From Pseudomonas hefeiensis (GTDB taxonomy: Bacteria > Pseudomonadota > Gammaproteobacteria > Pseudomonadales > Pseudomonadaceae), in contig NZ_CP117449.1 of NCBI RefSeq assembly GCF_030687835.1, forward strand, positions 620,001-684,000: DNA of 64,000 nt, written 5' to 3'. How positions within the stretch are numbered: position 1 is the stretch's first letter; the number at the start of each line of letters is the position of its first letter. A program made the position numbers and the translations under genes. The notes beneath the pieces are model-generated. The model did no database searches. It was given only the letters and a program-made list of their open reading frames with translations, and was not told where the DNA came from. Shown here in pieces: positions 1 through 11,032 of the stretch.

Positions 1-639
1 GAGCAGATCGGCAGTGCCGGCTCCGGCGCTGAGGACGATGCGCTGGGCGCGGATCTCGCGGCCATCAACCTTAAGGCCGATCAGTTCGTCGCCGTCGCGC
101 AATGGTTCGATATCTTTCCCGGCGAGCAGGCCATCGCCGGCCAGGTCCGCCAGCCGTGCAAGCAGGCTGGGGACGTCCACTACCAGTTCGGCCAGACGAT
201 AGACCTTGCCCTTGAAGCGTTTGTCTTGCAGGGCCGGCGGCAGTTGCTCGCCCTTGACCTGATCGACCCGCCCGCGCACGGCCTTGCTGGCGAAGAAGCT
301 GGTGAGGTTGCCGACCAGGGTGCCGGGAGACCAGAGGTAGTGAGCTTCGGACAGCAGGCGCACGCCGGACAGATCCAGTTCGCCCTCGCCGCTCAGGGCT
401 TCGCGCCAGCGGCGTGGCATGTCGGCGATGGCTTCCGAGGCTCCGGTGAGGGCACCGTGCAAGGCGTACTTGGCGCCACCATGGATGATGCCCTGGGATT
501 TGATGCTCTGCCCGCCGCCGAGGCTGGCGCTTTCCACCAGCACGGTCGAAAAACCCTGGCGGCGCAGGCGCGCATTCAGCCAGAGGCCGGCGACTCCGGC
601 GCCGACAATCAGAACGTCGGTGGAAATAACGGATGGCAT
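1..639 (-). CDS. FAD-dependent oxidoreductase, DAO-like (partial, 3' end outside window)
   Basis: The first 213 codons of a flavoprotein are present; the rest lies beyond the left edge. The N-terminus is a beta strand followed by [14 protein letters not shown], the GxGxxG dinucleotide-binding fold for FAD at about residues 10-23. [12 protein letters not shown] follows, typical of the D-amino-acid-oxidase/glycerol-3-phosphate-dehydrogenase type fold. The ATG at 639 lies just before the FAD fold, as expected. It matches the conserved hypothetical oxidoreductase beside emrE in P. aeruginosa as I remember it. The substrate is unknown. The fold is secure; the specific reaction cannot be read from this fragment. 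Confidence 0.75.
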   Translation of the reverse strand, partial: MPSVISTDVLIVGAGVAGLWLNARLRRQGFSTVLVESASLGGGQSIKSQGIIHGGAKYALHGALTGASEAIADMPRRWREALSGEGELDLSGVRLLSEAHYLWSPGTLVGNLTSFFASKAVRGRVDQVKGEQLPPALQDKRFKGKVYRLAELVVDVPSLLARLADLAGDGLLAGKDIEPLRDGDELIGLKVDGREIRAQRIVLSAGAGTADLL

Positions 640-713
640 GCAGCGACCTCAGTGTTCAAGACGAGGGCGCAGTATACAGACTCGATGCAGAGGGCATTTG
701 TTAGCGATCAACT

Positions 714-800
714 TGTGGGAGCAAAGCTTGCTCGCGATGCAGGCGCCTCGGTCCCAGAGATACCGTGCAGATTTCATCGCGGGCAAGCCTTGCTCCCACC
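714..800. repeat. REP inverted pair (REPIN-like)
   Basis: The left arm is TGTGGGAGCAAAGCTTGCTC and the right arm is its approximate inverse ending GCCTTGCTCCCACC. A variable centre of about 35 nt separates them. This is the first of many such pairs in the window and lies between the oxidoreductase start and the emrE 3' end. Confidence 0.85.
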
Positions 801-847
801 GATTTCCTTTGTCCAAACCGGTGTTTTCAGCCCTGTTGATCAGTGTT

Positions 848-1180
848 TCAGTGCCCGGCAGTTTTGGAAAAGAGTTGAATCACCACAACCCCCAGCACAA
901 TCAACGCCATCCCCAGCATCGCCGGCACGTCCAGCTTTTGCCCGTAGATGAACAGCGCCGCCACGCTGACCATGACGATACCCATCCCGGCCCAGACCGC
1001 ATACGCCACGCCCACCGGGACGGTGCGCACCACCAGGGTCAGCATCCAGAATGCGATGCCGTACCCGGTGATGACCAGCAGCAGAGGCAGGGGGGTGCTC
1101 AAGCCTTTGATCGCTTTCATCGACACGGTGGCGATCACTTCGGCGCAGATGGCGATGGCCAGGTAGTAGTAAGCGTTCAT
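848..1180 (-). CDS. emrE: Small multidrug resistance (SMR) efflux transporter EmrE
   Basis: This 110-residue inner-membrane protein has four hydrophobic helices and is the usual SMR length. SMR proteins work as antiparallel dimers that exchange protons for quaternary ammonium compounds and other cationic drugs. The essential membrane glutamate is present at position 14 ([12 protein letters not shown]), as is AYAVWAG in helix 3 with the conserved tryptophan, and GQKLD before helix 4. The sequence is closer to EmrE than to the guanidinium exporter Gdx/SugE. It is transcribed away from the LysR gene across a 104 nt gap, which suggests that regulator may control it. The substrate range is inferred from the family. 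Confidence 0.88.
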   Translation of the reverse strand: MNAYYYLAIAICAEVIATVSMKAIKGLSTPLPLLLVITGYGIAFWMLTLVVRTVPVGVAYAVWAGMGIVMVSVAALFIYGQKLDVPAMLGMALIVLGVVVIQLFSKTAGH

Positions 1181-1255
1181 AGGCGAAAATCCTCTTGAAG
1201 GGGGCGTCTTTCGATGTCGACATTTTAGAGGTCTGTCAGATGGGGTAAAGTCATT

Positions 1256-1278
1256 ACCTATCTGTATAGGAGATAGGT
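1256..1278 (+). promoter_or_regulatory. LysR-type operator (ATC-N9-GAT palindrome)
   Basis: A perfect inverted repeat has arms ACCTATCT and AGATAGGT separated by 7 nt. It contains the classical LysR-family box ATC-N9-GAT (T-N11-A) exactly. It ends 6 nt before the LysR gene's ATG and covers that gene's ribosome-binding site (AGGAGA). It lies in the divergent gap with emrE. Autoregulation and control of emrE are inferences. Confidence 0.7.
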
Positions 1279-1284
1279 TGCGCC

Positions 1285-2175
1285 ATGAGTGTTCAGTGGA
1301 ATCTGGATCAATTGCGGCTGTTTGTCGGTGTCGCCGAGAAACGTTCGTTTTCCGCCGTGGCGCGGGACCAGCGCAAGGCTCAATCGGCCATTAGCAGCGC
1401 GATTGCGTTGTTGGAAACCGATCTGGGTGTGACGCTGTTCGAGCGCAGCAGTGGCCGTCAGCCGAAGCTCACCGAAGCCGGCGAGGCCTTGCTGGAAGAG
1501 GCGCGGGAAGTGCTGCGCCAGTGCGAGCGTCTCAATGGCCGGGCCCTGGCCCTGATGCGCGGTCAGGAGGCGATGTTGCGCCTGGCTCAGGATGAGGCGA
1601 TGCCCTATCAGCCGGTCATCGACAGCCTGGCGGCCCTGGCCGAGCGGTTCCCGACCCTCGAAGTGCAACTGGCCAGCGCCGCGCAGGGTGATGTGGCGCG
1701 CAAACTGGTGGAACGCCGTGCTGACCTGGGGTTGTTGTTTTATCACGATCAGATCCCCGAGGCGCTGGAGCGCCGGGTGCTGGGCAGCGTCGAGATGGTC
1801 ACGGTCTGCGGCAGGGGCCATCCACTGGCGAACCATGATTACGTGACCTGCCTGGAAATGGCCCGGCATCGGCAATTGCTCATGGCGACCCAGTCCAGTG
1901 TCTATCCTGGAAGCGAACAGGCCAGCCCGCAGGTCTGGCGCGCCGACAGCTTCTACGTTTTGGCCGAATGGCTGAGGAGCGGCCTGGGCTGGGCGTGGCT
2001 GCCACGGCATGTGGTGCAGTACCCGGCGTACCTGGGGGATATGGTTGAGCTCAACAGCGAGTGGACCCCGCCGGCCCTGGTGGTTGAACTGGTCTGGCGT
2101 CGCGACGAGCCTTTGGGCCCGGCCGCGCGCTGGCTAGCGGAACGTTTTGCCGTGCAGTTGCAGGCGCTCGGCTGA
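1285..2175 (+). CDS. LysR-family transcriptional regulator
   Basis: This 296-residue protein has the standard LysR layout. A winged helix-turn-helix covers residues 6-65 (LDQLRLFVGVAEKRSFSAVA, then SAISSAIALLETDLGVTLFE), followed by a linker helix and a periplasmic-binding-protein-like effector domain from about residue 90. It is expected to be a tetrameric DNA-binding regulator that responds to a small molecule. The ATG at 1285 is preceded by AGGAGA embedded in the palindrome at 1256-1278. It is divergent from emrE, so a role in controlling the pump or itself is likely. The effector is unknown. Confidence 0.9.
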   Translation: MSVQWNLDQLRLFVGVAEKRSFSAVARDQRKAQSAISSAIALLETDLGVTLFERSSGRQPKLTEAGEALLEEAREVLRQCERLNGRALALMRGQEAMLRLAQDEAMPYQPVIDSLAALAERFPTLEVQLASAAQGDVARKLVERRADLGLLFYHDQIPEALERRVLGSVEMVTVCGRGHPLANHDYVTCLEMARHRQLLMATQSSVYPGSEQASPQVWRADSFYVLAEWLRSGLGWAWLPRHVVQYPAYLGDMVELNSEWTPPALVVELVWRRDEPLGPAARWLAERFAVQLQALG

Positions 2176-2197
2176 AAAACCGATAAACTCCGCCGCC

Positions 2198-3472
2198 ATG
2201 AACAGAACTCTCTATAGCGCATTGTTTTATCTGGGGCTGCCACTGGTAGCGATTCGGCTCTGGTTGCGGGCACGCAAGGCGCCGGCCTATGCGCGGCGCA
2301 TCGGCGAGCGGTTTTCCTGGGGCTTGCCGGTGATGGTGCCGGGAGGCATCTGGGTCCACGCCGTGTCAGTGGGCGAGAGCATTGCCGCCGCGCCGATGAT
2401 CCGCGCCTTGCTGCAACGTTATCCACAGTTGCCGATCACGGTCACCTGCATGACGCCCACCGGTTCCGAGCGCATCCAGGCGTTGTTCGCCAACGAACCG
2501 CGCATCCAGCATTGCTATTTGCCCTACGACTTGCCCTGCGCGGCCAACCGTTTCCTCGATCGGGTTCGCCCGGTGCTCGCGGTGATCATGGAAACCGAGT
2601 TGTGGCCCAACCACATTCATCAATGCGCCAAGCGCGGCATTCCTGTTGCCCTGGCCAACGCACGACTGTCGGAGCGTTCTGCACGCGGTTATGCACGTTT
2701 GCCCAAACTCACCCGGCCGATGCTCGCTGAGATGAGCCTGTTCGCTGTCCAGACCGAAGCCGAGGCCGAGCGTTTGCGCCAGTTGGGTGCCCGGGCGCAG
2801 ACCGTCGAGGTCACCGGCTCGATCAAGTTCGACCTGACCATTGACCCGCAACTGCTGGAAAGCGCCAGCGCCTTGCGCCGTGAGTGGCAAGCGACGGAGC
2901 GCCCGGTGTGGATCGCCGCCAGTACCCATGAAGGTGAAGATGAGGTGGTGCTGGCCGCCCACCGTCGGTTGCTCGCCAGCTATCCCGATGCGTTGCTGAT
3001 CCTGGTGCCGCGCCATCCCGAGCGTTTCGATTCAGTGCATCAATTGTGTGAAAGCGAAGGTTTCGCCACGGTCCGGCGTTCCAGCGCACAGCCGGTCACT
3101 GCCCGGACGTCGGTGCTGCTGGGCGATACCATGGGCGAACTGTTGTTTCTCTACGCGTTGGCCGATAGCGCTTTTGTCGGCGGCAGTCTGGTACCCAACG
3201 GCGGCCATAACCTGCTGGAGCCGGCGGCACTGGCCAAACCGGTGCTCAGCGGGCCGCATCTGTTCAACTTCCTCGAAATCGCCACGCAACTTCGGGCTGC
3301 CGGGGCACTGGCGGAAGTCGAAGATGCCGAAAGCTTGGCCCTGGCGGTACAACGCCTGTTCGAACTGCCCCGCGATGCCCAGCGCATGACTGAGGCGGGG
3401 CTTGCGGTGATGCGCACCAATCAGGGCGCGTTGCAGCGGTTGCTGGACGGGTTAGGGCGGTTGATTGACTGA
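2198..3472 (+). CDS. waaA: 3-deoxy-D-manno-octulosonic acid (Kdo) transferase
   Basis: WaaA (KdtA, GT30 family) adds Kdo residues from CMP-Kdo to the lipid A precursor at the cytoplasmic face of the inner membrane, the first step of LPS core assembly. The 424-residue length is normal. An N-terminal membrane anchor (residues 4-20) is followed by HAVSVGESIAAAPMI, which holds the catalytic glutamate. The C-terminal Rossmann half has the CMP-sugar loops (AASTHEGEDEV, VPRHPERF) and GGSLVPNGGHNLLEPAA. The start at 2198 (MNRTLYSALFY) was chosen because the upstream in-frame codons overlap the LysR gene end and lack similarity to the family. Confidence 0.95.
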   Translation: MNRTLYSALFYLGLPLVAIRLWLRARKAPAYARRIGERFSWGLPVMVPGGIWVHAVSVGESIAAAPMIRALLQRYPQLPITVTCMTPTGSERIQALFANEPRIQHCYLPYDLPCAANRFLDRVRPVLAVIMETELWPNHIHQCAKRGIPVALANARLSERSARGYARLPKLTRPMLAEMSLFAVQTEAEAERLRQLGARAQTVEVTGSIKFDLTIDPQLLESASALRREWQATERPVWIAASTHEGEDEVVLAAHRRLLASYPDALLILVPRHPERFDSVHQLCESEGFATVRRSSAQPVTARTSVLLGDTMGELLFLYALADSAFVGGSLVPNGGHNLLEPAALAKPVLSGPHLFNFLEIATQLRAAGALAEVEDAESLALAVQRLFELPRDAQRMTEAGLAVMRTNQGALQRLLDGLGRLID

Positions 3473-3510
3473 GTCTCTAGGGAGGTGAGGGAAGGCTTTT
3501 ACAGAACCTC

Positions 3511-3683
3511 CTGTGGGAGCAAAGCTTGCTCGCGATGCAAGCGCCTCGGTTCCAGAGAGACCGCGCTGTATTCATCGCGGGCAAGCCTTGCTCCCACACC
3601 GGCTTTGCTCCCGCAGGGGAGCTGGGCAAGCCTTGCTCCCACACCGGCTTTGCTCCCACAGGGGAGCTGGACAAGCCTTGCCT
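3511..3683. repeat. REP pair plus 45-nt tandem repeat
   Basis: An ordinary REP inverted pair (3511-3597) runs into a direct tandem repeat of 45 nt. Units begin at 3581, 3626 and 3671 (partial), each starting GCAAGCCTTG or ACAAGCCTTG. The units are nearly identical, so the array grew recently by REP-half duplication. It lies between the converging waaA and tolC genes. Confidence 0.85.
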
Positions 3684-3691
3684 CAGTGAGG

Positions 3692-5131
3692 TTACTGAGC
3701 CGGCCGCGAGCGCAGTTGCTCCGCCGCAGCCTGCGCCAGATCCGGCGGTAAAAAGTCCCTGTCCGGGTTGTAGTCGGGTTTTAGATAGCGCGACAGGTCC
3801 TGCAAATCCGAAGGGCTCAAAGTGCCCGCTGCCTGCTTGAGCCGCAGATTGTCGAGGATGTAGTCGTAGCGGGCGTTGTTGTAGTTGCGCACCGAGGTGT
3901 ACAGCTGACGCTGGGCATCGAGTACATCGACGATGTTGCGCGTGCCTACCTGATAACCGATCTCCGTGGCTTCCACTGCGCTCTGGTTGGAGATGATGGA
4001 CTGGCGGCGGGCCTGGACCTGTTCCACATCGGTATTCACCGCCCGGTGCAGGTTGCGGGTGTTCTCCACCACCTGCCGGCGCAGGGCCTCGCGCTGCTGT
4101 TCGGTCTGAGTCAGTTGCGAATAGGATTCGCGAACCTGAGAGCTGGTCAGCCCGCCGCTGTAGATCGGGATGCTCAATTGCAGGCCGATGGTGCGTTGCT
4201 CGGCATCGCCACCATAACGCTGACCGGTGGGGCTGGGGTTGGTAAAGCCGAGGCCATCGTTGTCGCCTTTTTTGTATTGGGCGATCGCATCGAGGGTCGG
4301 GGCATGACCGGACTTGCGCTGACGCAGGGTGTCCTCGGCAGCCGTGACGGCGTAGTTGCTGGCCAGCAGATTGAGGTTCTGCTTGGCGGCCGTATCGACC
4401 CAGGCCTTGGCGTCGTTCGGTGCTGGCGGCAGGATCGGCAGCGTGTGGACGATGCCCTGGAGCGAGTTGTACTGGCGGTTGGTCAGGGTGATCAGGGCTT
4501 CGAAGGCGTCGTCGACCTGACGCTGGGCCAGGATCCGGTTGGCTCGCGCGGTGTCGTAGCTGGCCTGGGATTGCAGCACGTCGGTCTTGTCCGACAGGCC
4601 CACGTCGAAGCGCTCGTTGGACTGGTCGAGCTGACGCTTGAACGCCGCCTCCTCGGCCTTGGTCGAGGCCAGGTTGTCTTGGCTGCGCAGCACGGTGAAA
4701 TAGCTCTCGGCGCTCTGCAGGATCATGTTCTGTTCAGTGGCTGAGAGTTGCAGCGACGCTTGTTCGTTGACCGATTTTGCCGCCTGGAACTGAAACCAGC
4801 GATCGGCACGGAAAATCGGCTGGGACAGCGTGGCCTGGTAGACCGTGCCGCTACGGGTGGCGGTCATGGCTGGCTGGTCGAGCTCGGTCCGGGTGTTGTT
4901 CAGGTCGGCACCGGCCGAAAGGTTGGGCAACAACCCCGCGCGGGCCTGCGGCACCACTTCCTTCTGGGCACCATACTGGGCACGGGCGGCGGCCAGGTCG
5001 GCGTTGTTGTCCACCGCTTCCTGATACACGCTCACCAGATCGGTTTTGGTGGTCAAGGGCGCTTCGGCAGCCCAGGCCATTCCATTGGACGCACAAGACA
5101 CGGCAAGGGCCAGTGAGAGTTTGCGCAGCAT
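3692..5131 (-). CDS. tolC: TolC-family outer-membrane efflux channel (OpmH-like)
   Basis: This is the outer-membrane trimeric duct that joins type I secretion systems or tripartite efflux pumps. The 479-residue precursor has a signal peptide ([23 protein letters not shown]) and two repeated OEP regions (about residues 40-240 and 260-450) with long coiled-coil helices such as [20 protein letters not shown]. The start at 5131 gives the signal peptide directly at the N-terminus; a longer in-frame extension would bury it. The position next to thiC fits P. aeruginosa opmH (PA4974) as I remember it. No pump partner is encoded nearby, so it probably serves pumps encoded elsewhere. Confidence 0.88.
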   Translation of the reverse strand: MLRKLSLALAVSCASNGMAWAAEAPLTTKTDLVSVYQEAVDNNADLAAARAQYGAQKEVVPQARAGLLPNLSAGADLNNTRTELDQPAMTATRSGTVYQATLSQPIFRADRWFQFQAAKSVNEQASLQLSATEQNMILQSAESYFTVLRSQDNLASTKAEEAAFKRQLDQSNERFDVGLSDKTDVLQSQASYDTARANRILAQRQVDDAFEALITLTNRQYNSLQGIVHTLPILPPAPNDAKAWVDTAAKQNLNLLASNYAVTAAEDTLRQRKSGHAPTLDAIAQYKKGDNDGLGFTNPSPTGQRYGGDAEQRTIGLQLSIPIYSGGLTSSQVRESYSQLTQTEQQREALRRQVVENTRNLHRAVNTDVEQVQARRQSIISNQSAVEATEIGYQVGTRNIVDVLDAQRQLYTSVRNYNNARYDYILDNLRLKQAAGTLSPSDLQDLSRYLKPDYNPDRDFLPPDLAQAAAEQLRSRPAQ

Positions 5132-5289
5132 GAGGCTTTCCCTACTTCTCAAATGATTGCGCACAAGAGGCGCGGCGTAGCGAGTGTAGTTGCGCTGGCC
5201 CATGGCAACAATCCTGTATATGCGCCATTCATCACGCCTTTTGCCGTCGCGATGGCGTTCTGCGGTGGTTGTGTCTAGACTGGCCGGGT

Positions 5290-5385
5290 TCTTGTCGGGG
5301 TGCCTTGCTATGAGGCTGAGATCGAATAATTTCGGATCCCGTTGAACCTGATCAGGTTAGCGCCTGCGTAGGGAACAAGATTTCT
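5290..5385 (+). promoter_or_regulatory. TPP riboswitch (THI element)
   Basis: The conserved thiamine-pyrophosphate aptamer parts appear in order: GGGGTGCC, GGCTGAGATC, TGAACCTGATCAGGTTAG, then GCCTGCGTAGGGAA. The aptamer ends about 180 nt before thiC. It should lower thiC expression when TPP is abundant. The leader between aptamer and start codon (5386-5566) contains the expression platform, whose mechanism (terminator or start-codon masking) I could not resolve by eye. Confidence 0.93.
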
Positions 5386-5494
5386 CGTCACCCGGCGAGT
5401 CCTCTTGTGCTTCGTCCGGGATGTTGTTCGACAATCGACTTTCGATCTTCGAGCATCCTCGAGCAGCAAGCACAGCATCCGCACAGTCGTGTAA

Positions 5495-7456
<1,962 letters not shown>

Positions 7457-7488
7457 TGTGAGCCGAAGGCGGCGGTGATCTCACTGCC

Positions 7489-7588
7489 GCCTTCGCGAGC
7501 AAGCCCGCTCCCACAGTAGATCGCTGGTGAACGCAGCTTTTGTGTTCACAGCAGGTCCATTGTGGGAGCGGGCTTGCTCGCGAAGGCG
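7489..7588. repeat. REP inverted pair
   Basis: Two REP cores face each other (TTCGCGAGCAAGCCCGCTCC and its inverse at 7561-7586) between thiC and cytX. A GC-rich hairpin (GAAGGCGGC...GCCGCCTTC, 7464-7493) immediately precedes and merges with the left copy. Confidence 0.85.
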
Positions 7589-7626
7589 ATCATCAGAACA
7601 ACAAATATCCTTCTGAGATAACAACT

Positions 7627-8919
7627 TTGAACATCCAACCCAGCACCTATTCCCCCGACACCGCCGTCCCCCTGGACAAGCGCGTCTTCGGCGCCCGCGA
7701 TCTGTTTTCCCTGTGGTTCTCCCTCGGCATCGGCCTGATGGTCTTGCAGGTGGGCGCCTTGCTCGCGCCCGGCCTGGGCTTGAGCGGTTCGTTGCTGGCG
7801 ATTTTCCTCGGCACGCTGGTGGGCGTCCTGCTGCTGGCGGCCGTCGGGGTGATCGGCAGCGACACCGGCCTGTCGGCCATGGCTGCGCTCAAGCTCAGCC
7901 TCGGTGGCAAGGGCGCGAGCGTGCCGGCGGTGTTGAACCTGCTGCAGTTGATCGGTTGGGGCTCATTCGAAATCATCGTCATGCGTGACGCCGCCAGCCT
8001 GCTCGGCGCCCGGGCCTTCAGCGAGGGCAGCTTGGGGTCGAACCCACTGCTGTGGACGTTGTTTTTCGGCGCACTGGCAACCCTGCTGGCGGTGAGCGGG
8101 CCGCTGACGTTCGTGCGTAAGGTTCTGCGCAAGTGGGGCATCTGGCTGCTGTTGGCGGCGTGCGTCTGGCTGACCTGGAACCTGTTCGCCAAGGCTGATC
8201 TGGCGGCGTTGTGGGCACGGGCGGGAGATGGTTCGATGCCGTTTGCCGTCGGTTTCGACATTGCGATAGCCATGCCGCTGTCCTGGTTGCCGCTGATTGC
8301 CGACTACTCACGCTTCGGCAAACGCGCAAAAAATGTCTTCGGCGGCACCGCGCTGGGGTTCTTCATCGGTAATTTCTGGCTGATGAGCCTGGGCGTGGCC
8401 TACACCCTGGCGTTCGCGCCGAGCGGTGAAGTCAACGCGCTGCTGTTGGCCCTGGCCGGTGCCGGATTGGGCATCCCGCTGTTGCTGATTTTGCTGGATG
8501 AATCGGAAAATGCCTTTGCCGACATTCACTCGGCGGCGGTGTCCAGCGGGATGCTGACGGGGTTGAAAGTCGAGCACCTGGCCTTGGCGATTGGCGTCAT
8601 CTGCACCTTGATCGCCTGCTTCGCGCCGTTGGCGCAGTATCAGAATTTCCTGTTGCTGATCGGCTCGGTGTTCGCACCGCTGTTCGGTGTGGTGCTGGTG
8701 GACCACTTCATCCTGCGCAAGCGCGGCAGCCGGGTCGTGTCAGCGGCGTTGTGCTGGCCGGCATTGTTAGCCTGGCTGGGCGGGGTGAGCACCTATCATC
8801 TGCTGGCCAACTTCTACCCGGACATCGGCGCAACCCTGCCGTCGCTGATCCTGGCAGGGTTGCTGCAACTGATACTGGGCCGGGCTTTCAACTACGGCCG
8901 GGAAACAGCTCGGGCTTGA
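7627..8919 (+). CDS. cytX: Putative hydroxymethylpyrimidine transporter CytX
   Basis: This member of the purine-cytosine permease (NCS1) family has 430 residues and about twelve hydrophobic helices. The N-terminal signature region (KRVFGARDLFSLWFSLGIGL) and GWGSFEIIVMRDAASLLGA fit the CytX subfamily, usually found near thiamine genes and thought to import HMP. The TTG at 7627 (LNIQPSTYSPD) was chosen as start because the in-frame sequence upstream is a translated REP element; TGAGAT nearby is a weak ribosome-binding site. Position after thiC supports a thiamine role. It may share the thiC riboswitch if transcription passes the REP pair. Confidence 0.85.
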   Translation: MNIQPSTYSPDTAVPLDKRVFGARDLFSLWFSLGIGLMVLQVGALLAPGLGLSGSLLAIFLGTLVGVLLLAAVGVIGSDTGLSAMAALKLSLGGKGASVPAVLNLLQLIGWGSFEIIVMRDAASLLGARAFSEGSLGSNPLLWTLFFGALATLLAVSGPLTFVRKVLRKWGIWLLLAACVWLTWNLFAKADLAALWARAGDGSMPFAVGFDIAIAMPLSWLPLIADYSRFGKRAKNVFGGTALGFFIGNFWLMSLGVAYTLAFAPSGEVNALLLALAGAGLGIPLLLILLDESENAFADIHSAAVSSGMLTGLKVEHLALAIGVICTLIACFAPLAQYQNFLLLIGSVFAPLFGVVLVDHFILRKRGSRVVSAALCWPALLAWLGGVSTYHLLANFYPDIGATLPSLILAGLLQLILGRAFNYGRETARA

Positions 8920-9634
8920 GGATGCCGTTGAGGCGCGGGTAAGCGATCTTCAGTTCGATGTGGCCCAGGGCGTATGGCGCGATGGTGCTCACTTGGTACT
9001 TGAGGATCACGCCGCCGTAGGTCAGCGCCACGTTCGGGGTTTTCTGGAACGGCCACTGCTTCACGAACTCCGGTTCCTGATCCAGTTTGGTGCTGATCAG
9101 CCAGCTGTTGTGGGCGACCTGCGCGGCTTTCCAGAACGCCTCTTCCTGTCCCGGCAGCAGCATGTCCGACAGCGTCAATACCTTGTGCTGCTGGCGCGAA
9201 TAGTTGATGAAACCGCGCCCCGGCGTACCGTGCGCCCCGCCAGTGTCCAGGTAACTGGACAATTCGATGATCACCAAGCCGTCATGCTGCTCCCGTACCT
9301 TGGCTTGCAGGTAACTGCTGTTGCGCGGCGCTGCGCTGCGCAAAAACTGCTCGCGGTAGGCGGCCAGCGTTGGCGCCACTGGGGCGTCGGGAGTCGTTCG
9401 GGTCAATTGCAGCAGGCGCTTTTCGATAATGCCGTCAAGGGCCGGCTCGGCGGGAAAGCGCAGGGTGTCGATGTTCACCAATGGGCAGTCGGCGCTGGCG
9501 CATCCTGGTTGCAGTTGTTCCGAGGCATCGCGGGTGGTTTCCAGCGGAGCGCGGTAGTTGGGTTGGAACAGGCTTTGGCAAGCGCCCAGGGTCAGGGCAA
9601 TAGCAGCCACGCAAAGGGTTTTGAAAAGCGACAT
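8888..9634 (-). CDS. RsiV-like (DUF3298/DUF4163) lipoprotein
   Basis: The 248-residue precursor has a lipoprotein signal with lipobox LGAC (Cys19). The mature part looks like the periplasmic sensor half of RsiV: YLDTGGAHGTPGRGFINYS, then VLTLSDML, then the C-terminal FQKTPNVALTYGGVILKYQ and APYALGHIELKI. In Bacillus RsiV this fold binds lysozyme and restrains a sigma factor. Here no sigma factor or transmembrane anti-sigma domain is nearby, so it is probably a free-standing envelope lipoprotein of unknown role. The ATG at 9634 follows AAGGAC. Its 3' end overlaps cytX by 32 nt in convergent orientation. Confidence 0.75.
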   Translation of the reverse strand: MSLFKTLCVAAIALTLGACQSLFQPNYRAPLETTRDASEQLQPGCASADCPLVNIDTLRFPAEPALDGIIEKRLLQLTRTTPDAPVAPTLAAYREQFLRSAAPRNSSYLQAKVREQHDGLVIIELSSYLDTGGAHGTPGRGFINYSRQQHKVLTLSDMLLPGQEEAFWKAAQVAHNSWLISTKLDQEPEFVKQWPFQKTPNVALTYGGVILKYQVSTIAPYALGHIELKIAYPRLNGILKPELFPGRS

Positions 9635-9848
9635 GGGCGTCCTTCATGAAACAGGGAAAGGCGAAAAGTTACCCGCTTCGACTGTCGGCAGGGCAATCAG
9701 TTCGCCACTAAGCTCATTAGAGTGGCTTTGAGGATAGCCGTCTATCCCGATGACTGGAAAGGGGCTGCATCAAACGGTACGGGCGCGTTAGGATGGCGCG
9801 AAGCCGAGGCTGGAACCTCGCATCGATCCGCTGCAAACGAGGACTGTC

Positions 9849-10466
9849 ATGACCGATTTCGCCAATGCCACACCGAGCGCCGTGGACATCGTCAAGCGTG
9901 AAAACTGCTTTCAGGGTTTCTACAAACTCGATCGCGTCCACCTGCGCCACGAGTTGTTTGCCGGTGGCATGAGCCGTGAAATCAGCCGTGAACTGTTCGT
10001 GCGTCATGACGCGGTGTGTGTGCTGCCCTACGATCCGCAACGCGATGAGGTGGTGTTGATCGAGCAGTTTCGCGTCGGCGCCATTGGCAAGACGAGCAAC
10101 CCCTGGCTGGTGGAACTGGTGGCCGGCCTGATCGACAAGGACGAGCAACCGGAAGAGGTTGCTCATCGCGAAGCGCAGGAGGAAGCTGGGCTTGTCTTCG
10201 CTGCGCTCTGGCCGATGACCCAATATTTTCCATCGCCGGGCGGCAGCAATGAATTCGTGCATCTTTACCTGGGGCGTTGCGACAGTGCGGGGGCCGGTGG
10301 CCTGCATGGGCTTGTGGAAGAGGCCGAAGACATTCGTGTGAAGGTCTGGGCTTTCGAAGATGCCTTGCAAGCAGTGCGCGACGGGCAGATCTGCAACGCG
10401 GCCAGCATCATTGCCTTGCAATGGCTGGCCTTGAATCGCGATGAAGTGAGGGGGCTATGGTCTTAA
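9849..10466 (+). CDS. nudF: ADP-ribose pyrophosphatase (Nudix hydrolase)
   Basis: This enzyme hydrolyses ADP-ribose to AMP and ribose 5-phosphate. The 205 residues include a perfect Nudix box at residues 93-115 (GX5EX7REUXEEXGU: GLIDKDE...REAQEEAGL) and the downstream PSPGGSNE motif typical of ADP-ribose pyrophosphatases. It opens the conserved run nudF-yqiB-cpdA-yqiA-parE also known in E. coli, and overlaps the next gene by 10 nt, so the two are surely co-transcribed. About 210 nt of non-coding DNA lie upstream and probably carry its promoter. Confidence 0.95.
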   Translation: MTDFANATPSAVDIVKRENCFQGFYKLDRVHLRHELFAGGMSREISRELFVRHDAVCVLPYDPQRDEVVLIEQFRVGAIGKTSNPWLVELVAGLIDKDEQPEEVAHREAQEEAGLVFAALWPMTQYFPSPGGSNEFVHLYLGRCDSAGAGGLHGLVEEAEDIRVKVWAFEDALQAVRDGQICNAASIIALQWLALNRDEVRGLWS

Positions 10467-10909
10467 GCAAGCTGCGCGACCGTTATCGCGTCGATCTGGT
10501 CGGGTTGCAGGCCGCCTGCGAGGCCAACTACGCCCGCCTGATGCGCTTGTTGCCGGACATGCGCAACGACCCTGCGCCCCGGCGCATCGCCGTGACCCAT
10601 GGCGACCAGATGCTCGGCGTGCTGGCCCTTGAAGTGCTGCAAACCTGTCCGTACACCACCACCTTGCAAGTGCGCCAGGAACACAGCCTGCCGTGGCTGC
10701 CGGTGCCGCAGCTGGAAGTGCAGGTCTATCACGATGCGCGCATGGCCGAAGTCGTGAGCGCCGAACATGCGCGACGCTTTCGCGGTATCTATCCTTATCC
10801 CAATGCGTCAATGCACCAGCCGGATGAAAAGGCCCAGTTGAATCTGTTCTTGGGTGAATGGCTGAGTCATTGCCTGGCGCTGGGTCACGAATTCGAGGTC
10901 GTTCGGTAG
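10457..10909 (+). CDS. yqiB: DUF1249 family protein YqiB
   Basis: The 150-residue soluble protein has the DUF1249 features: an N-terminal helix (LVGLQAACEANYARLMRLLP), a central beta region (LEVLQTCPYTTTLQV, LEVQVYHDARMAEV), then PYPNASMHQPDEKAQLN. Its function is unknown. It is always found beside nudF and cpdA. It overlaps nudF by 10 nt and precedes cpdA by about 120 nt. Confidence 0.9.
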   Translation: MVLSKLRDRYRVDLVGLQAACEANYARLMRLLPDMRNDPAPRRIAVTHGDQMLGVLALEVLQTCPYTTTLQVRQEHSLPWLPVPQLEVQVYHDARMAEVVSAEHARRFRGIYPYPNASMHQPDEKAQLNLFLGEWLSHCLALGHEFEVVR

Positions 10910-11032
10910 TTACCAGTCAAATACTGGGCGCTGGTTGTGAACCGGTTCCGGTTCGCGGGTTTCCCCTTTCGATCATCACCAGCATAATTGCCGCTTCATC
11001 CAATGGCGTGACTGCGCCTGGGAGAGAGCGAT

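Noticed and set aside
226..951. 241-codon plus-strand frame opposite the oxidoreductase
   Set aside because: Runs through a REP pair and the end of emrE; the minus strand holds clear FAD and SMR motifs.
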